DNA of 64,000 nt from contig NZ_UFSM01000001.1 of NCBI RefSeq assembly GCF_900445235.1, positions 2,929,501 to 2,993,500 of the forward strand. The letters run 5' to 3'. Within the stretch, counting starts at the first letter, position 1, and each line of letters opens with the position of its first letter. This document shows positions 1 to 8,318 of this stretch, one piece after another. A program made the position numbers and the translations under genes. Origin of the DNA: Aminobacter aminovorans. GTDB taxonomy: Bacteria > Pseudomonadota > Alphaproteobacteria > Rhizobiales > Rhizobiaceae. The notes below the pieces were generated by a model, which worked only from the letters and a program-made list of their open reading frames with translations, was not told the DNA's origin and ran no database searches.

Positions 1-1
1 G

Positions 2-496
2 CATACATTCGAGAAACGCGGCTACGACCACGGCACCTGGACGCCGCTCAAGCTGGCGTTCCCAGACGCCGACATTCCCGTGGTTCAGGTGTCGATCGAC
101 CCCAGCCGCGACGCTGCCTGGCACTATGCCATCGGCAACGCGCTGGCGCCGTTGCGCAACGAAGGCGTGCTGCTGGTCGGCTCAGGCCATATCACCCACA
201 ATCTGCGCGCCTATTTCAGCCGGCTCCGGCGCGGAGCCGAACCCGATCCGGCGCTGGCCGGCAAGGTGCGTGCGTTCACCGAATGGTTCGCCGACAAGCT
301 GGCGAGCGGCGATACCGATGCGCTGCTGCACTGGAAGGACAAGGCGCCTTTCCCGGCCGAGAACCACCCGACCGACGAACATCTGATGCCGATCTTCTTC
401 GCTTACGGTGCGGCAGGTGAGGGTGCGAAGGGTCGCCGGGTGCACGATTCAGTCGATCACGGCTTCTTTGCCAACGATTCATATCTGTTCGACTGA
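2..496 (+). CDS. DODA-type extradiol ring-cleavage dioxygenase, C-terminal part
   Basis: The reading frame is open from the window edge, so the N-terminus is missing and only about 164 residues are seen. The visible part reads RGYDHGTWTPL near its start and GSGHITHNL further on. These are typical of the LigB/DODA class III extradiol dioxygenases (YgiD-like), non-haem Fe(II) or Zn enzymes that cleave catecholic rings such as DOPA. The protein ends normally at DSYLFD. The first metal-binding histidines lie outside the window. The family is clear but the natural substrate cannot be read from sequence. It is followed 50 bp later by dgkA on the same strand, with no evident functional link. Confidence 0.85.
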   Translation, partial: HTFEKRGYDHGTWTPLKLAFPDADIPVVQVSIDPSRDAAWHYAIGNALAPLRNEGVLLVGSGHITHNLRAYFSRLRRGAEPDPALAGKVRAFTEWFADKLASGDTDALLHWKDKAPFPAENHPTDEHLMPIFFAYGAAGEGAKGRRVHDSVDHGFFANDSYLFD

Positions 497-546
497 GCGT
501 CGAGCCGCTAAATGATGCCGCTTCGATTGAATTGAAAGGGCATTCC

Positions 547-906
547 ATGGAGCGGCTGGTCAAGGCTTTCCAGAACTCGGTGCGGGCATTCTCGCGACTG
601 ATCCGCTCCGAGGCGGCATTCCAGCAGGAAATCATCCTGCTGGTCGCAGCCTTGCCGCTCGGCTGGTTCGTGGCCGGCACCTGGGGCGGCTACGCGCTGC
701 TGATCGGATCGATCCTGTTCCTGATCACCGTCGAGGTGCTGAACACCGGTATCGAGGCGGCGTGCGATGCCGTCAGCCGCGAATTTAACATCGACATCCA
801 GCTTGCCAAGGATTGCGGCTCGCTCGCCGTGCTCATTTCGATTGTCATCGTTCTGGGCGTCTGGGGCTTCGCCATCGTCGAGCGGATGCTCGGGTTTCCG
901 ATCTGA
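547..906 (+). CDS. dgkA: diacylglycerol kinase (DgkA family)
   Basis: A 119-residue inner-membrane enzyme that phosphorylates diacylglycerol to phosphatidate with ATP, recycling the diacylglycerol left by periplasmic glucan or lipid modification. It has the three hydrophobic segments of the small prokaryotic family (about residues 29-46, 48-62 and 91-112). The family active-site residues are visible: E28 in FQQE, and E63, N66, E70 and D74 in the run VEVLNTGIEAACDAV, followed by AKDCGSLAV. The ATG at 547 is preferred over an in-frame TTG at 532, because GAAAGGG (534-540) lies six bases upstream of the ATG. Length matches the usual 118-125 residues. Confidence 0.93.
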   Translation: MERLVKAFQNSVRAFSRLIRSEAAFQQEIILLVAALPLGWFVAGTWGGYALLIGSILFLITVEVLNTGIEAACDAVSREFNIDIQLAKDCGSLAVLISIVIVLGVWGFAIVERMLGFPI

Positions 907-945
907 GGGGGTATCCCCATATGTCGGTTACCAAAGGAGACCGAC

Positions 946-1539
946 ATGATCGACAAGACCGATACCCACCACCTCGAGGCGCGCGCGGGCTTGCCGGAGG
1001 ACCTGCGCTGGCTGGTCGACAAATATCCGCGCGAGGACTGGCGCGCCCACGACAACGTTCATGGCATGGCCTCGATGTGGCTGCAGCGCCACGACATGTT
1101 CCGCGAACTGGGCGGCATGCTGACCGCAGGCATCGGCGACTATCGCGAGGGCCGCATGGACGCCCCGCAATTCGCCCGCTGGTTTGCGCCGCGGCTGAAC
1201 CATTTCCTCGGCAATCTCGACGGCCACCACAATGTCGAGGACCATCACTACTTTCCGGTTTTCGCCAAGGCTGAAAGCAGGCTGAAGCGCGGCTTCGAGA
1301 TCCTCGACGCCGATCACCACCTGATCCACGAGGCGCTCGAGCGCAACGCCAGCTCCGCCAATGCGTTCATTCGGGCGCTGCAGGATAGCCAGGACCGGCA
1401 ACGTTTCGCCGCCGACGCCTATGCCGATGAGAATGCGCGCCTTGTCGCCATGCTGACGCGGCATCTGGAGGACGAGGAGGACCTGATCATTCCGCTCATC
1501 CTCGATCGCGGCGACCGGGAGTTGGTGGGCTCGGACTAA
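946..1539 (+). CDS. hemerythrin (HHE) domain protein
   Basis: A soluble 197-residue protein with the histidine/glutamate spacing of a four-helix hemerythrin-like cation-binding domain: HDNVHG near residue 34, HFLGNLDGHHNVEDHH near 85-100, DADHHLIHEAL near 125 and TRHLEDEEDLIIP near 180. Such domains hold a di-iron centre and are linked to O2, NO or iron handling. The role here is not further defined. A good ribosome site (AAAGGAGA) lies seven bases before the ATG. The stop codon overlaps the stop of the convergent DedA gene by 4 bp. Confidence 0.8.
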   Translation: MIDKTDTHHLEARAGLPEDLRWLVDKYPREDWRAHDNVHGMASMWLQRHDMFRELGGMLTAGIGDYREGRMDAPQFARWFAPRLNHFLGNLDGHHNVEDHHYFPVFAKAESRLKRGFEILDADHHLIHEALERNASSANAFIRALQDSQDRQRFAADAYADENARLVAMLTRHLEDEEDLIIPLILDRGDRELVGSD

Positions 1540-2117
1540 TCCTTCGGCTGCTTGCGGGCGATGTGGCGGGCCAGGAGCCAGGTTGCCAGCGCCACGGCCA
1601 TACCGATACCAAGTCCCAGAAGCAGCCGGTGGTGTGCCTTCAGCGTGTCGCCGAGGATGTGCTCGGCGCCGAGGCCGAATACGTAGCCGAGACTGACGAA
1701 GATGCCGGCCCAGACGAGCGCCGACAGGCCGTTGAGGGCAAGAAACATTGGAACCGGGATGCGCGACAGGCCCGCGGCGATGCCGCCGGCCAGGCGCATG
1801 CCGTAGACGTAGCGGTTGCCGAGAACGAACAGGTTGGGATGCGCCTGCACCAGGCGGAAGGCATGGCTGAAGCCGGGCCTGCGGCGCAGCAACCGCACCC
1901 ATTTGTGGTTGGAGAACCGTCGCCCTAGGACGAAGAACAGCGTGTCGCCAAGAAAGGCGCCTGTCGCCGCCACGGCAAAGGCGTTCCAGGGTTCGAAAAA
2001 CCGCTGGTGGGCAAAGAAGCCACCGAGGATAGCGAAACTCTCGCCTTCGGCCATGCAGCCGATGAAGACGGCAACAAGCCCGAAACGTTCGACGAGATGG
2101 TGGAAGGTGTCGATCAT
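1536..2117 (-). CDS. DedA family membrane protein
   Basis: A 193-residue polytopic inner-membrane protein of the DedA/SNARE-associated superfamily. The N-terminal re-entrant loop carries AEGESFAILGGFFAH (about residues 24-38) and the second conserved block has GNRYVYGMRLAGGIAAG (about 100-116). Several members act as undecaprenyl-phosphate or lipid flippases or scramblases, but the substrate of this one is not known. Its ATG lies inside the stop region of the upstream DUF1003 gene (ATGA overlap at 2114-2117), so the two are probably translated together. It ends in a basic, Lys/Arg-rich tail. Confidence 0.85.
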   Translation of the reverse strand: MIDTFHHLVERFGLVAVFIGCMAEGESFAILGGFFAHQRFFEPWNAFAVAATGAFLGDTLFFVLGRRFSNHKWVRLLRRRPGFSHAFRLVQAHPNLFVLGNRYVYGMRLAGGIAAGLSRIPVPMFLALNGLSALVWAGIFVSLGYVFGLGAEHILGDTLKAHHRLLLGLGIGMAVALATWLLARHIARKQPKD

Positions 2118-2677
2118 CGCGCCGGCGACTGACCTGCGGAGGCGTCGGCAATGCGCTGGACCTGGGCGGTCAGCTGCTGCATCTGCTCGCGCAGCAGGAT
2201 GATCTCCTGGAAGCGGATCTCATCGAGCTTTTCATGCAGCGCCATGATCTCGATCTCGGCCTTCAGGTTGACCGCATAGTCGTGCGAGGCGTCGATGCGG
2301 TCGCGTTCGGCCTGGCGGTTCTGCGACATCATGATGATGGGTGCCTGGATGGCCGCGAGCATAGACAAGATAAGGTTGAGGAAGATGAACGGGTAGGGAT
2401 CGAACGAGCCCATTCCCAGAAGCCAGGCATTGAGCATCGTCCAGACGACGAGGAAACCGACGAAGCAGAGGATGAAGCTCCAGGAGCCGCCGACCCGGGC
2501 GATGCCGTCGGCCAGTCGCTCGCCCAGGCTCTCATGGTGAGCGACACTGTCATTGACGTTGCGCGAAACCGGCTGCCGATCGATCGCGCTCTGCAGAACC
2601 TTGTGCTCGAGCTCGCTCAGATGCTCCGGTGTGCGCTTCAGCCATCGTCCGGCGAGGTCCGCCACGGTCTTGTTCAT
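2114..2677 (-). CDS. DUF1003 domain membrane protein
   Basis: A 187-residue protein with two close hydrophobic segments (about residues 72-90 and 103-121) enclosing the family signature FDPYPFIFLNLILS and APIIMMSQNRQ. A charged, coiled-coil-like C-terminus follows (EKLDEIRFQEIILLREQMQ). DUF1003 proteins are uncharacterised; some relatives are annotated as cyclic-nucleotide-linked or stress membrane proteins. The frame is open much further upstream, but homologous sequence starts near MNKTVADL. An ATG at 2683 is an alternative start; the GGGGG run suits 2677 better. It is translationally coupled to the dedA-like gene. Confidence 0.78.
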   Translation of the reverse strand: MNKTVADLAGRWLKRTPEHLSELEHKVLQSAIDRQPVSRNVNDSVAHHESLGERLADGIARVGGSWSFILCFVGFLVVWTMLNAWLLGMGSFDPYPFIFLNLILSMLAAIQAPIIMMSQNRQAERDRIDASHDYAVNLKAEIEIMALHEKLDEIRFQEIILLREQMQQLTAQVQRIADASAGQSPAR

Positions 2678-2774
2678 TAGCATGCCCCCGCTTTCCAATC
2701 GGCTGCCTAGCAGCCACGAATCCTTATATGAAGATAGCTGGCGATGTCGCCAAAATGCGGTTGCGGGGAATGGA

Positions 2775-3488
2775 ATGATGGACTTCGCCAGGATCAGGGC
2801 CCGCGCCGCGGAGCGCAAGGGCGGCGAGGCGGTGCTGAAGTCGCTGCTGGGGCCGGCGTTCGACAATGCGACGCTTGCCAAGGTCCCTGACGACCGGATC
2901 CTGTCAACGATGGCGGAGCGTGTCTTTGCCGCCGGTTTCGTCTGGCGTGTCATCGAGCAGAAATGGCCCGGCTTCGAGGAGGCTTTCCTTCATTTCGAGC
3001 CGAAGCGGCTTCTGTTCCAGCCCCACGACTTCTGGCACGATCTCGCCTCCGACAAGCGCATTGTGCGCAATCCGCAAAAGATCCGCTCGGTGCGCGACAA
3101 CGCCGCCTTTGTCGAGCGCGTGTCCAAGGAACATGGCAGCTTCGGCAGGTTCCTGTCGGCCTGGCCGGCCGACGACCAGGTCGGGCTGACGGCCTATCTC
3201 GGCAAGCACGGCAGCCGGCTCGGCGGCAACACCGGCCAATATCTTTTGCGCTGGCTGGGCTGGGACACCTTCATCCTGTCGCAGGACATGATCCTGGCGC
3301 TGCGCGACGCCGGTCTCGACATCGGCGAGGCAGCGACCTCCAAGAAAGATCAGGCCAAGGTGCAGGCTCAGATCAACGAATGGGCAACGGCGACCAGGCT
3401 GCCGCGGGCACATATCTCGCGCATCCTCTCGATGTCGATCGGCGTCAACCGTCCGGCCGAGGAATTGGCGAGCTACATGGGCGAATGA
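2775..3488 (+). CDS. DNA-3-methyladenine glycosylase I (Tag)-like protein
   Basis: A 237-residue protein resembling the Tag/HhH fold: FEEAFLHFEPKRLL, DKRIVRNPQKIRSV and NTGQYLLRWLGWDTFILS correspond to the helices that in Tag carry the base-flipping and DNA-backbone contacts. Tag excises 3-methyladenine from alkylated DNA. This copy contains no cysteine at all, so the zinc snap of classical Tag (two Cys, two His) is absent, and the catalytic glutamate region is not recognisable. It is therefore a divergent member whose activity is uncertain. Two adjacent ATGs (2775, 2778) follow GCGGGGAATGG. It is divergent from DUF1003. Confidence 0.65.
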   Translation: MMDFARIRARAAERKGGEAVLKSLLGPAFDNATLAKVPDDRILSTMAERVFAAGFVWRVIEQKWPGFEEAFLHFEPKRLLFQPHDFWHDLASDKRIVRNPQKIRSVRDNAAFVERVSKEHGSFGRFLSAWPADDQVGLTAYLGKHGSRLGGNTGQYLLRWLGWDTFILSQDMILALRDAGLDIGEAATSKKDQAKVQAQINEWATATRLPRAHISRILSMSIGVNRPAEELASYMGE

Positions 3489-3541
3489 TGGCCCAATCGA
3501 ACTGGATTGCCCGACTTCACAACGCAGGCTAAACCGCTGAC

Positions 3542-5221
3542 ATGACGAAAAAATCTCCCGATATCCTGCGCATCGCCGTTGCCCAGCTCAACCCGACGGT
3601 CGGCGACATCAAGGGCAATCTCGCCAAGGCGCGCGAGGCGAGGGCGGACGCGGCGCGACAGGGTGCCGATCTGGTGCTGTTCACCGAACTGTTCCTCGCC
3701 GGTTATCCGCCGGAGGACCTGGTGCTCAAGCCGGCCTTCCTGGCTGCCTGCGAGCGTGCGGCGGAAGATTTCGCCAAGGACACATCGGACAATGGCCCCG
3801 GCGTCATCATCGGCGTGCCGCTCAAGCGCAAGAGCGGCGTGCACAATGCGGTCGTCGTTGCCGATGGCGGCAAGATCATTGCCGAGCGCTTCAAGGTCGA
3901 CCTGCCCAACTATGGCGAGTTCGACGAGAAGCGTGTGTTCCAGCCCGGTCCCGACATGCCGGGTCCGATCAATTTCCGTGGCGTTCGCATCGGTATCCCG
4001 ATCTGCGAGGACATCTGGGGTGAGCTCGGCGTCTGCGAGACGCTGGCCGAGAGTGGTGCTGAAATCCTGCTCGTGCCCAACGGCTCACCCTATTATCGCG
4101 CCAAGATGGACGTGCGTCATCAGGTGGCGATCCGTCAGGTGATCGAGAGCGGCCTGTCGCTGCTCTATGCCAACCAGCTCGGCGGGCAGGACGAACTCGT
4201 CTTCGACGGCGCTTCCTTCGCCATCAACGCCGACCATTCGCTGGCGTTCCAGATGAGCCAGTTCGAAGAGACGGTGGCGATGACCACCTGGAAGCGCGGC
4301 GACGAAGGCTGGGCCTGCGTCGAAGGGCCGATGTCGAAAATCCCCGAGCGCGAGGAGGCCGATTATCGCGCCTGCATGCTGGGACTGCGCGACTACGTCA
4401 ACAAGAACGGCTTCAAGAACGTCGTGCTTGGCCTTTCCGGCGGCATCGATTCGGCGATCTGCGCGGCACTCGCCGTCGACGCGCTCGGCGAGGAGCGGCT
4501 CAGGGCGATCATGATGCCCTATCGCTATACCTCGAAGGATTCGCTCAAGGACGCCGAGGATTGCGCCCGGGCGCTCGGCTGCCGTTACGACATCGTGCCG
4601 ATCCACGAGCCGGTCGACGGTTTCTCGCATGCGCTGACGCAACTGTTCGAGGGTACCAAGGAAGGCATCACCGAAGAGAACCTGCAGAGCCGCGCCCGCG
4701 GCACGATCCTGATGGCGGTATCCAACAAGTTCGGCTCGATGGTGGTGACGACCGGCAACAAGAGCGAAATGTCGGTCGGCTATGCCACGCTCTATGGCGA
4801 CATGAATGGCGGCTTCAATCCGATCAAGGACCTCTACAAGATGCAGGTCTACGCGCTGTCGCGCTGGCGCAATACCCATGTGCCGCCCGGGGCGCTCGGC
4901 CCCTCGGGCGAGGTGATCCCCAGGAACATCATCGACAAGGCGCCCTCGGCGGAACTCCGGCCCAACCAGACCGACCAGGATTCGCTGCCGCCCTATCCGG
5001 TGCTCGACGACATCCTCGAATGCCTGGTCGAGAACGAGATGGGCGTCGACGACATCGTCGCGCGCGGTCACGACCGCGACACGGTGCACCGGATCGAACA
5101 CCTGCTCTACATCGCCGAATACAAAAGGCGGCAGGCAGCACCCGGGGTGAAGATCACCAAGAAGAATTTCGGCCGTGATCGCCGCTACCCTATCACGAAC
5201 AGATTCAGGGATCGTGGCTAA
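3542..5221 (+). CDS. nadE: glutamine-dependent NAD+ synthetase
   Basis: A 559-residue two-domain enzyme for the last step of NAD synthesis: deamido-NAD + ATP + Gln gives NAD. The N-terminal nitrilase-type glutaminase (about 8-270) shows the catalytic triad E49 (LFTELF), K118 (RFKVDLPNYGEFDE) and C155 (PICEDIWG). The C-terminal ATP-pyrophosphatase domain starts near residue 290 and has the P-loop LGLSGGIDSAI near 300, then TGNKSEMSVGYATLYGD. Length and order match the bacterial two-domain form. ATG 3542 directly precedes MTKKSPDIL. It is cytoplasmic and housekeeping. Confidence 0.96.
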   Translation: MTKKSPDILRIAVAQLNPTVGDIKGNLAKAREARADAARQGADLVLFTELFLAGYPPEDLVLKPAFLAACERAAEDFAKDTSDNGPGVIIGVPLKRKSGVHNAVVVADGGKIIAERFKVDLPNYGEFDEKRVFQPGPDMPGPINFRGVRIGIPICEDIWGELGVCETLAESGAEILLVPNGSPYYRAKMDVRHQVAIRQVIESGLSLLYANQLGGQDELVFDGASFAINADHSLAFQMSQFEETVAMTTWKRGDEGWACVEGPMSKIPEREEADYRACMLGLRDYVNKNGFKNVVLGLSGGIDSAICAALAVDALGEERLRAIMMPYRYTSKDSLKDAEDCARALGCRYDIVPIHEPVDGFSHALTQLFEGTKEGITEENLQSRARGTILMAVSNKFGSMVVTTGNKSEMSVGYATLYGDMNGGFNPIKDLYKMQVYALSRWRNTHVPPGALGPSGEVIPRNIIDKAPSAELRPNQTDQDSLPPYPVLDDILECLVENEMGVDDIVARGHDRDTVHRIEHLLYIAEYKRRQAAPGVKITKKNFGRDRRYPITNRFRDRG

Positions 5222-5265
5222 GTAGCTGGAACTGAACTGAAAACCGCCAGCAGACCGGAGGGTTC

Positions 5266-5685
5266 ATGGCCGAGGTCGAGATCAGTTTCGACGTATCGCG
5301 CATCGACTTCGACAAGACGTCGGAGGTCATCAAGGCGAGCTACTGGGGCGAGGGCCGAACCGACGAAATTCATCGCCGGGCCTTCGCCTATTCGCTGTGC
5401 CTGGGCGCCTATGTCGACGGCGAACAGGTCGGTTTCGCCCGCGCCATCACCGACTATGCCTGCTTTGCCTATGTCGCCGACGTCATTGTCTGGCCTGAGC
5501 GGCGCGGCCTCGGCATCGGCAAGAAGCTGATCGCAGCACTGCTCGACCATCCGGCGCTTGCCACCGTGACTGGCTTCTCGCTCAGGACCTCGGACGCGCA
5601 CAGCCTCTATGAACAATTCGGCTTCGTAACCTCGACTGACGGCATGTACATGCGCCTGTCCAGGCAGCCGACAGCCCAGGGATAG
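5266..5685 (+). CDS. GNAT family N-acetyltransferase
   Basis: A 139-residue acyl-CoA-dependent acetyltransferase. The acetyl-CoA pyrophosphate loop (motif A) reads VWPERRGLGIGKKLIAALL at about residues 75-93, preceded by the beta-4 strand YVADVIV. The C-terminal YEQFGFV matches motif B (about 118-124). The substrate is unknown. A strong GGAGGG ribosome site lies just before the ATG. It sits 44 bp after nadE and 9 bp before an MFS gene, so these may be co-transcribed. Confidence 0.88.
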   Translation: MAEVEISFDVSRIDFDKTSEVIKASYWGEGRTDEIHRRAFAYSLCLGAYVDGEQVGFARAITDYACFAYVADVIVWPERRGLGIGKKLIAALLDHPALATVTGFSLRTSDAHSLYEQFGFVTSTDGMYMRLSRQPTAQG

Positions 5686-5694
5686 ACCAGGGGC

Positions 5695-6936
5695 GTGTCC
5701 TACATCTCCTTTGTTCGCGACAACCCGCGCTGGCTGGCCGGCGGGTTCCTGCTCACCTTCTTTTCGACCTTCGGCATGACCTCTTTCATCGCGCTGTCGG
5801 CCGGCGACATCCGTCGCGATTATGGGCTGTCGCACGGCGAGTTCGGCACGCTCTACATGGTCGCCACATTGGCCAGCGCCTTGAGCCTGCCGCGGCTTGG
5901 CCAGATCGTCGACCGTTACAGTACGCGGAAGGTGGCGCTGTTCATCGTGCCGATGCTGGCGCTGGCGAGTGCATCGATGGCACTGTCGCAGCACCTCGTC
6001 ATCCTGTTCGTTGCCATCTATCTGCTGCGGCTGTTTGGCCAGGGCATGATGGCGCACACCGCCTATACCGCAACCGCGCGCTGGTTTTCGGCGCAAAGGG
6101 GGCGGGCGCTTTCGACCGTCATTCTCGGCCACAACGCCGGCGACGCCGTCATCCCGATGGGTTTCGTGCTGATCGCCACCTCGGTAGGCTGGCGCGACGG
6201 CTGGCTGCTTGCAGCGGCGGCGCTGGCGCTCATTGCCGTGCCGGCAATCGCATTGCTGGTTGCCGTCGACCGCAAGCCGCGCTCATCGGACCCGGTGGCA
6301 AGTCAGATAGATGCGCGCGACTGGACGCGCGCCGAGGTGGTCCGCGATCCGATCTTCTACGTGCTCTTGCTCGGCGTCATGGCACCGGGCCTGATCGTGA
6401 CGACCTTGTTCTTCCACCAGGTCTATCTGGTGGAATTGCGTGGCTGGTCGCTCGAAGTGTTCGCCTCGTCCTTTCTGGTGACGGCGGTGGTCAACGCCGC
6501 TTTCACGCTTGTCGTCGGCCAGCTCATCGACCGCTTTTCCGGTGTGTCGCTGCTTCCCTTCGTGCTGTTGCCGCTGGGGCTGGCCTGCCTGTTGCTGGGC
6601 CTCGTCGACGCGCAATGGAGCGCATTCGGCTTCATGGCGCTGCTCGGCATTTCGAATGGCCTGTCGACGACGCTGTTCGGTGCCATATGGCCTGAAGTCT
6701 ATGGCCTCAGGCACCTTGGCTCGATCAGGGCGTTGATCGTTTCCGCCGGCGTGTTTGCCTCGGCAATCGGGCCGGGCCTGACCGGGTTCCTGATCGACGG
6801 CGGCGTCAGCTACCCCGGCCAGATCGTGGCGATGGCGGTCTACTGCTTCGCCATTTCATTCGTCCTGCTGCTGGCGTCGCGCCGGATCCGCGCGCGAAGC
6901 CATATCCAAGCGGCACCAGCCGTGGTTGGGATGTAG
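5695..6936 (+). CDS. MFS transporter
   Basis: A 413-residue major facilitator with about 12 predicted membrane spans. Loop 2-3 reads GQIVDRYSTRKVALF (about 65-79), a variant of the GxxxDRxGRR signature. A long hydrophilic central loop near residue 200 (VDRKPRSSDP) separates the two six-helix halves, and VGQLIDRFSG repeats the motif in the second half. The substrate cannot be inferred. The start is GTG at 5695, nine bases after the GNAT stop; no other good start lies in the first 40 codons. It ends five bases before the convergent clpP stop. Confidence 0.87.
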   Translation: MSYISFVRDNPRWLAGGFLLTFFSTFGMTSFIALSAGDIRRDYGLSHGEFGTLYMVATLASALSLPRLGQIVDRYSTRKVALFIVPMLALASASMALSQHLVILFVAIYLLRLFGQGMMAHTAYTATARWFSAQRGRALSTVILGHNAGDAVIPMGFVLIATSVGWRDGWLLAAAALALIAVPAIALLVAVDRKPRSSDPVASQIDARDWTRAEVVRDPIFYVLLLGVMAPGLIVTTLFFHQVYLVELRGWSLEVFASSFLVTAVVNAAFTLVVGQLIDRFSGVSLLPFVLLPLGLACLLLGLVDAQWSAFGFMALLGISNGLSTTLFGAIWPEVYGLRHLGSIRALIVSAGVFASAIGPGLTGFLIDGGVSYPGQIVAMAVYCFAISFVLLLASRRIRARSHIQAAPAVVGM

Positions 6937-6940
6937 CCGG

Positions 6941-7561
6941 CTACGTGCCGGAAATGCCCTCGACGGTTTCGCGGCGGTCATAGACGTGGTCGACGATGCC
7001 CCAATTCTTGGCTTCTTCTGCCGTGAAGAAGAAGTCGCGGTCGAGTACGCGCGCCACTTCGTCTTCGGTGCGTCCGCAATGCTCGGCGTAGAGCCTGGTC
7101 ATGCGCCGCTTGAGCTTGATGATGTCCTCGGCGTGGCGCTCGATGTCGGAGGCCTGGCCACGGAACCCGCCGGAAGGCTGGTGCAGGATCACGCTCGCAT
7201 TGGGCAAGGCGATGCGCCTGCCGGGTGCGCCGGCCATCAGCAGGAACGAGCCCATCGAGCCCGCCGTGCCCATGCACAGCGTCGATACAGGGCAGCGGAT
7301 GAACTGCATCGTGTCGTAGATCGCAAAGCCGCTGGTGACCACGCCGCCCGGGGAGTTGATGTAGAACGAGATTTCGCGGTTCGGGTTTTCCGACTCGAGG
7401 AACAGCAGTTGCGCGCAGATCAGCGAGGCCGAATTGTCGTCGACCTCGCCATTGAGAAAGACGATCCGCTCGCGCAGCAGCCGGGAAAAGATGTCGAAGG
7501 AGCGTTCGCCTCGCGGCGATTGTTCCACGACCATGGGGACGAGTTGCATCGTGGCGCGCAT
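6941..7561 (-). CDS. clpP: ATP-dependent Clp protease proteolytic subunit (paralogue)
   Basis: A 206-residue serine peptidase. The Ser-His-Asp triad is complete: S102 in [13 protein letters not shown]127 in [12 protein letters not shown] and D176 in [10 protein letters not shown]. The fold segments [16 protein letters not shown] and [10 protein letters not shown] are typical of ClpP barrels that pair with ClpX or ClpA. The segment around the nucleophile (GTAGSMGS rather than GQAASMGA) and the absence of a ClpX neighbour suggest one of the several alphaproteobacterial ClpP paralogues, not the clpPX copy. AAGGA lies nine bases before ATG 7561; a second in-frame ATG is at 7549. Confidence 0.92.
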   Translation of the reverse strand: MRATMQLVPMVVEQSPRGERSFDIFSRLLRERIVFLNGEVDDNSASLICAQLLFLESENPNREISFYINSPGGVVTSGFAIYDTMQFIRCPVSTLCMGTAGSMGSFLLMAGAPGRRIALPNASVILHQPSGGFRGQASDIERHAEDIIKLKRRMTRLYAEHCGRTEDEVARVLDRDFFFTAEEAKNWGIVDHVYDRRETVEGISGT

Positions 7562-7597
7562 GCGCGAAATTCCTTTCGTCGATGGTATCTGTTGGAC

Positions 7598-7981
7598 TTA
7601 GGCGGCGGCGCGCATCAGCGGTGGGCTGTTCGAATTCGCCGGCGAGGCGATGGTTCTCACCGTCTCGACGCTATGGGTCAGGCGGAACCATGTGCCGCCG
7701 TCCGGTTGTGCTTCGAGATCGAAGGTCACAAAGGTTTCGGGCTCGTTCACCATGGCGTCGTTCCAGGCGTAGCGAACGCGCGAGAAGGGCAGGGCCTCGA
7801 TGATGCGATAGGCGGGGCCGGTCGTATCGGAGGTGACCTTGTCGGCCGCCGGCACATCGAGCCAGCTTGCGACGAATTCCGGCACCGTCAGCGCGCGCCA
7901 GACCTTTTCGGGCGTCGCTGCCAGCTCGCATTCGACGACGATTGTGTCCTCGATCTCTTCCTGCCTTCGGGCGTCCGTCAT
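7598..7981 (-). CDS. SRPBCC (AHSA1-like) domain protein
   Basis: A 127-residue START/Bet v1-like ligand-binding domain: VECELAATPEKVWRALT at the N-terminus, then RYAWND and TWFRLTHS. AHSA1-type SRPBCC proteins encoded beside ArsR regulators are common, and the ligand is generally unknown. Its start ATG overlaps the stop of the arsR-type gene (ATGA, 7978-7981), so the regulator and this protein form one unit. Length is slightly short of the usual 140-150 residues, with an Ala/Ser/Pro tail that departs from the conserved core. Confidence 0.84.
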   Translation of the reverse strand: MTDARRQEEIEDTIVVECELAATPEKVWRALTVPEFVASWLDVPAADKVTSDTTGPAYRIIEALPFSRVRYAWNDAMVNEPETFVTFDLEAQPDGGTWFRLTHSVETVRTIASPANSNSPPLMRAAA

Positions 7982-8292
7982 TGGTCCATCTCCTTGAGCA
8001 GTGTCTTCAGCCTCTCGACGCGGTCCGGCCAGAAGCTGCGATAGCGGGTGAGCCAGTCGAACAGTGGCCGCAGCCCGTCCGGGTTGACGCTGTAGTTCAC
8101 ATGCCGGCCGGCGCGCGCTTCCCTGATCAGGCCTGCGCCGCGCAGCACGGCGATGTGCTGTGAAATAGCCGGCTGCGAAATCTCCAGCCCTTCGCGCAGT
8201 TCCGTCGCATTTTTCTCGCCCGCCGTCAGCCGATCGAGAACGGCGCGGCGGGTGGGGTCGGACAAAGCACGGAATATCTCAGATTCGTTCAT
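7978..8292 (-). CDS. ArsR-family winged-helix regulator
   Basis: A 104-residue repressor-type protein: IFRALSDPTRRAVLDRL (about 5-21), recognition helix ISQPAISQHIAVLRGAGLI (about 38-56) and wing RHVNYSVNPDGL. There are no cysteine pairs for metal sensing, so it belongs to the non-metal ArsR group usually paired with an SRPBCC gene. The frame is open further upstream, but MNESEIF at 8292 is the homologous start. A 7-bp inverted repeat seven bases upstream of the ATG is a likely autoregulatory operator. Confidence 0.9.
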   Translation of the reverse strand: MNESEIFRALSDPTRRAVLDRLTAGEKNATELREGLEISQPAISQHIAVLRGAGLIREARAGRHVNYSVNPDGLRPLFDWLTRYRSFWPDRVERLKTLLKEMDQ

Positions 8293-8298
8293 GCGTTG

Positions 8299-8318
8299 AG
8301 ATAAGCACATACTTATCT
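8299..8318. promoter_or_regulatory. probable ArsR operator (inverted repeat)
   Basis: AGATAAG, six-base spacer CACATA, then CTTATCT: a perfect 7-bp inverted repeat in AT-rich DNA just upstream of the arsR-type start codon. The size and position fit a self-regulating ArsR dimer site. A half-site-like ATAAGCA recurs further upstream near 8411. Binding by this ArsR is inferred. Confidence 0.55.
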
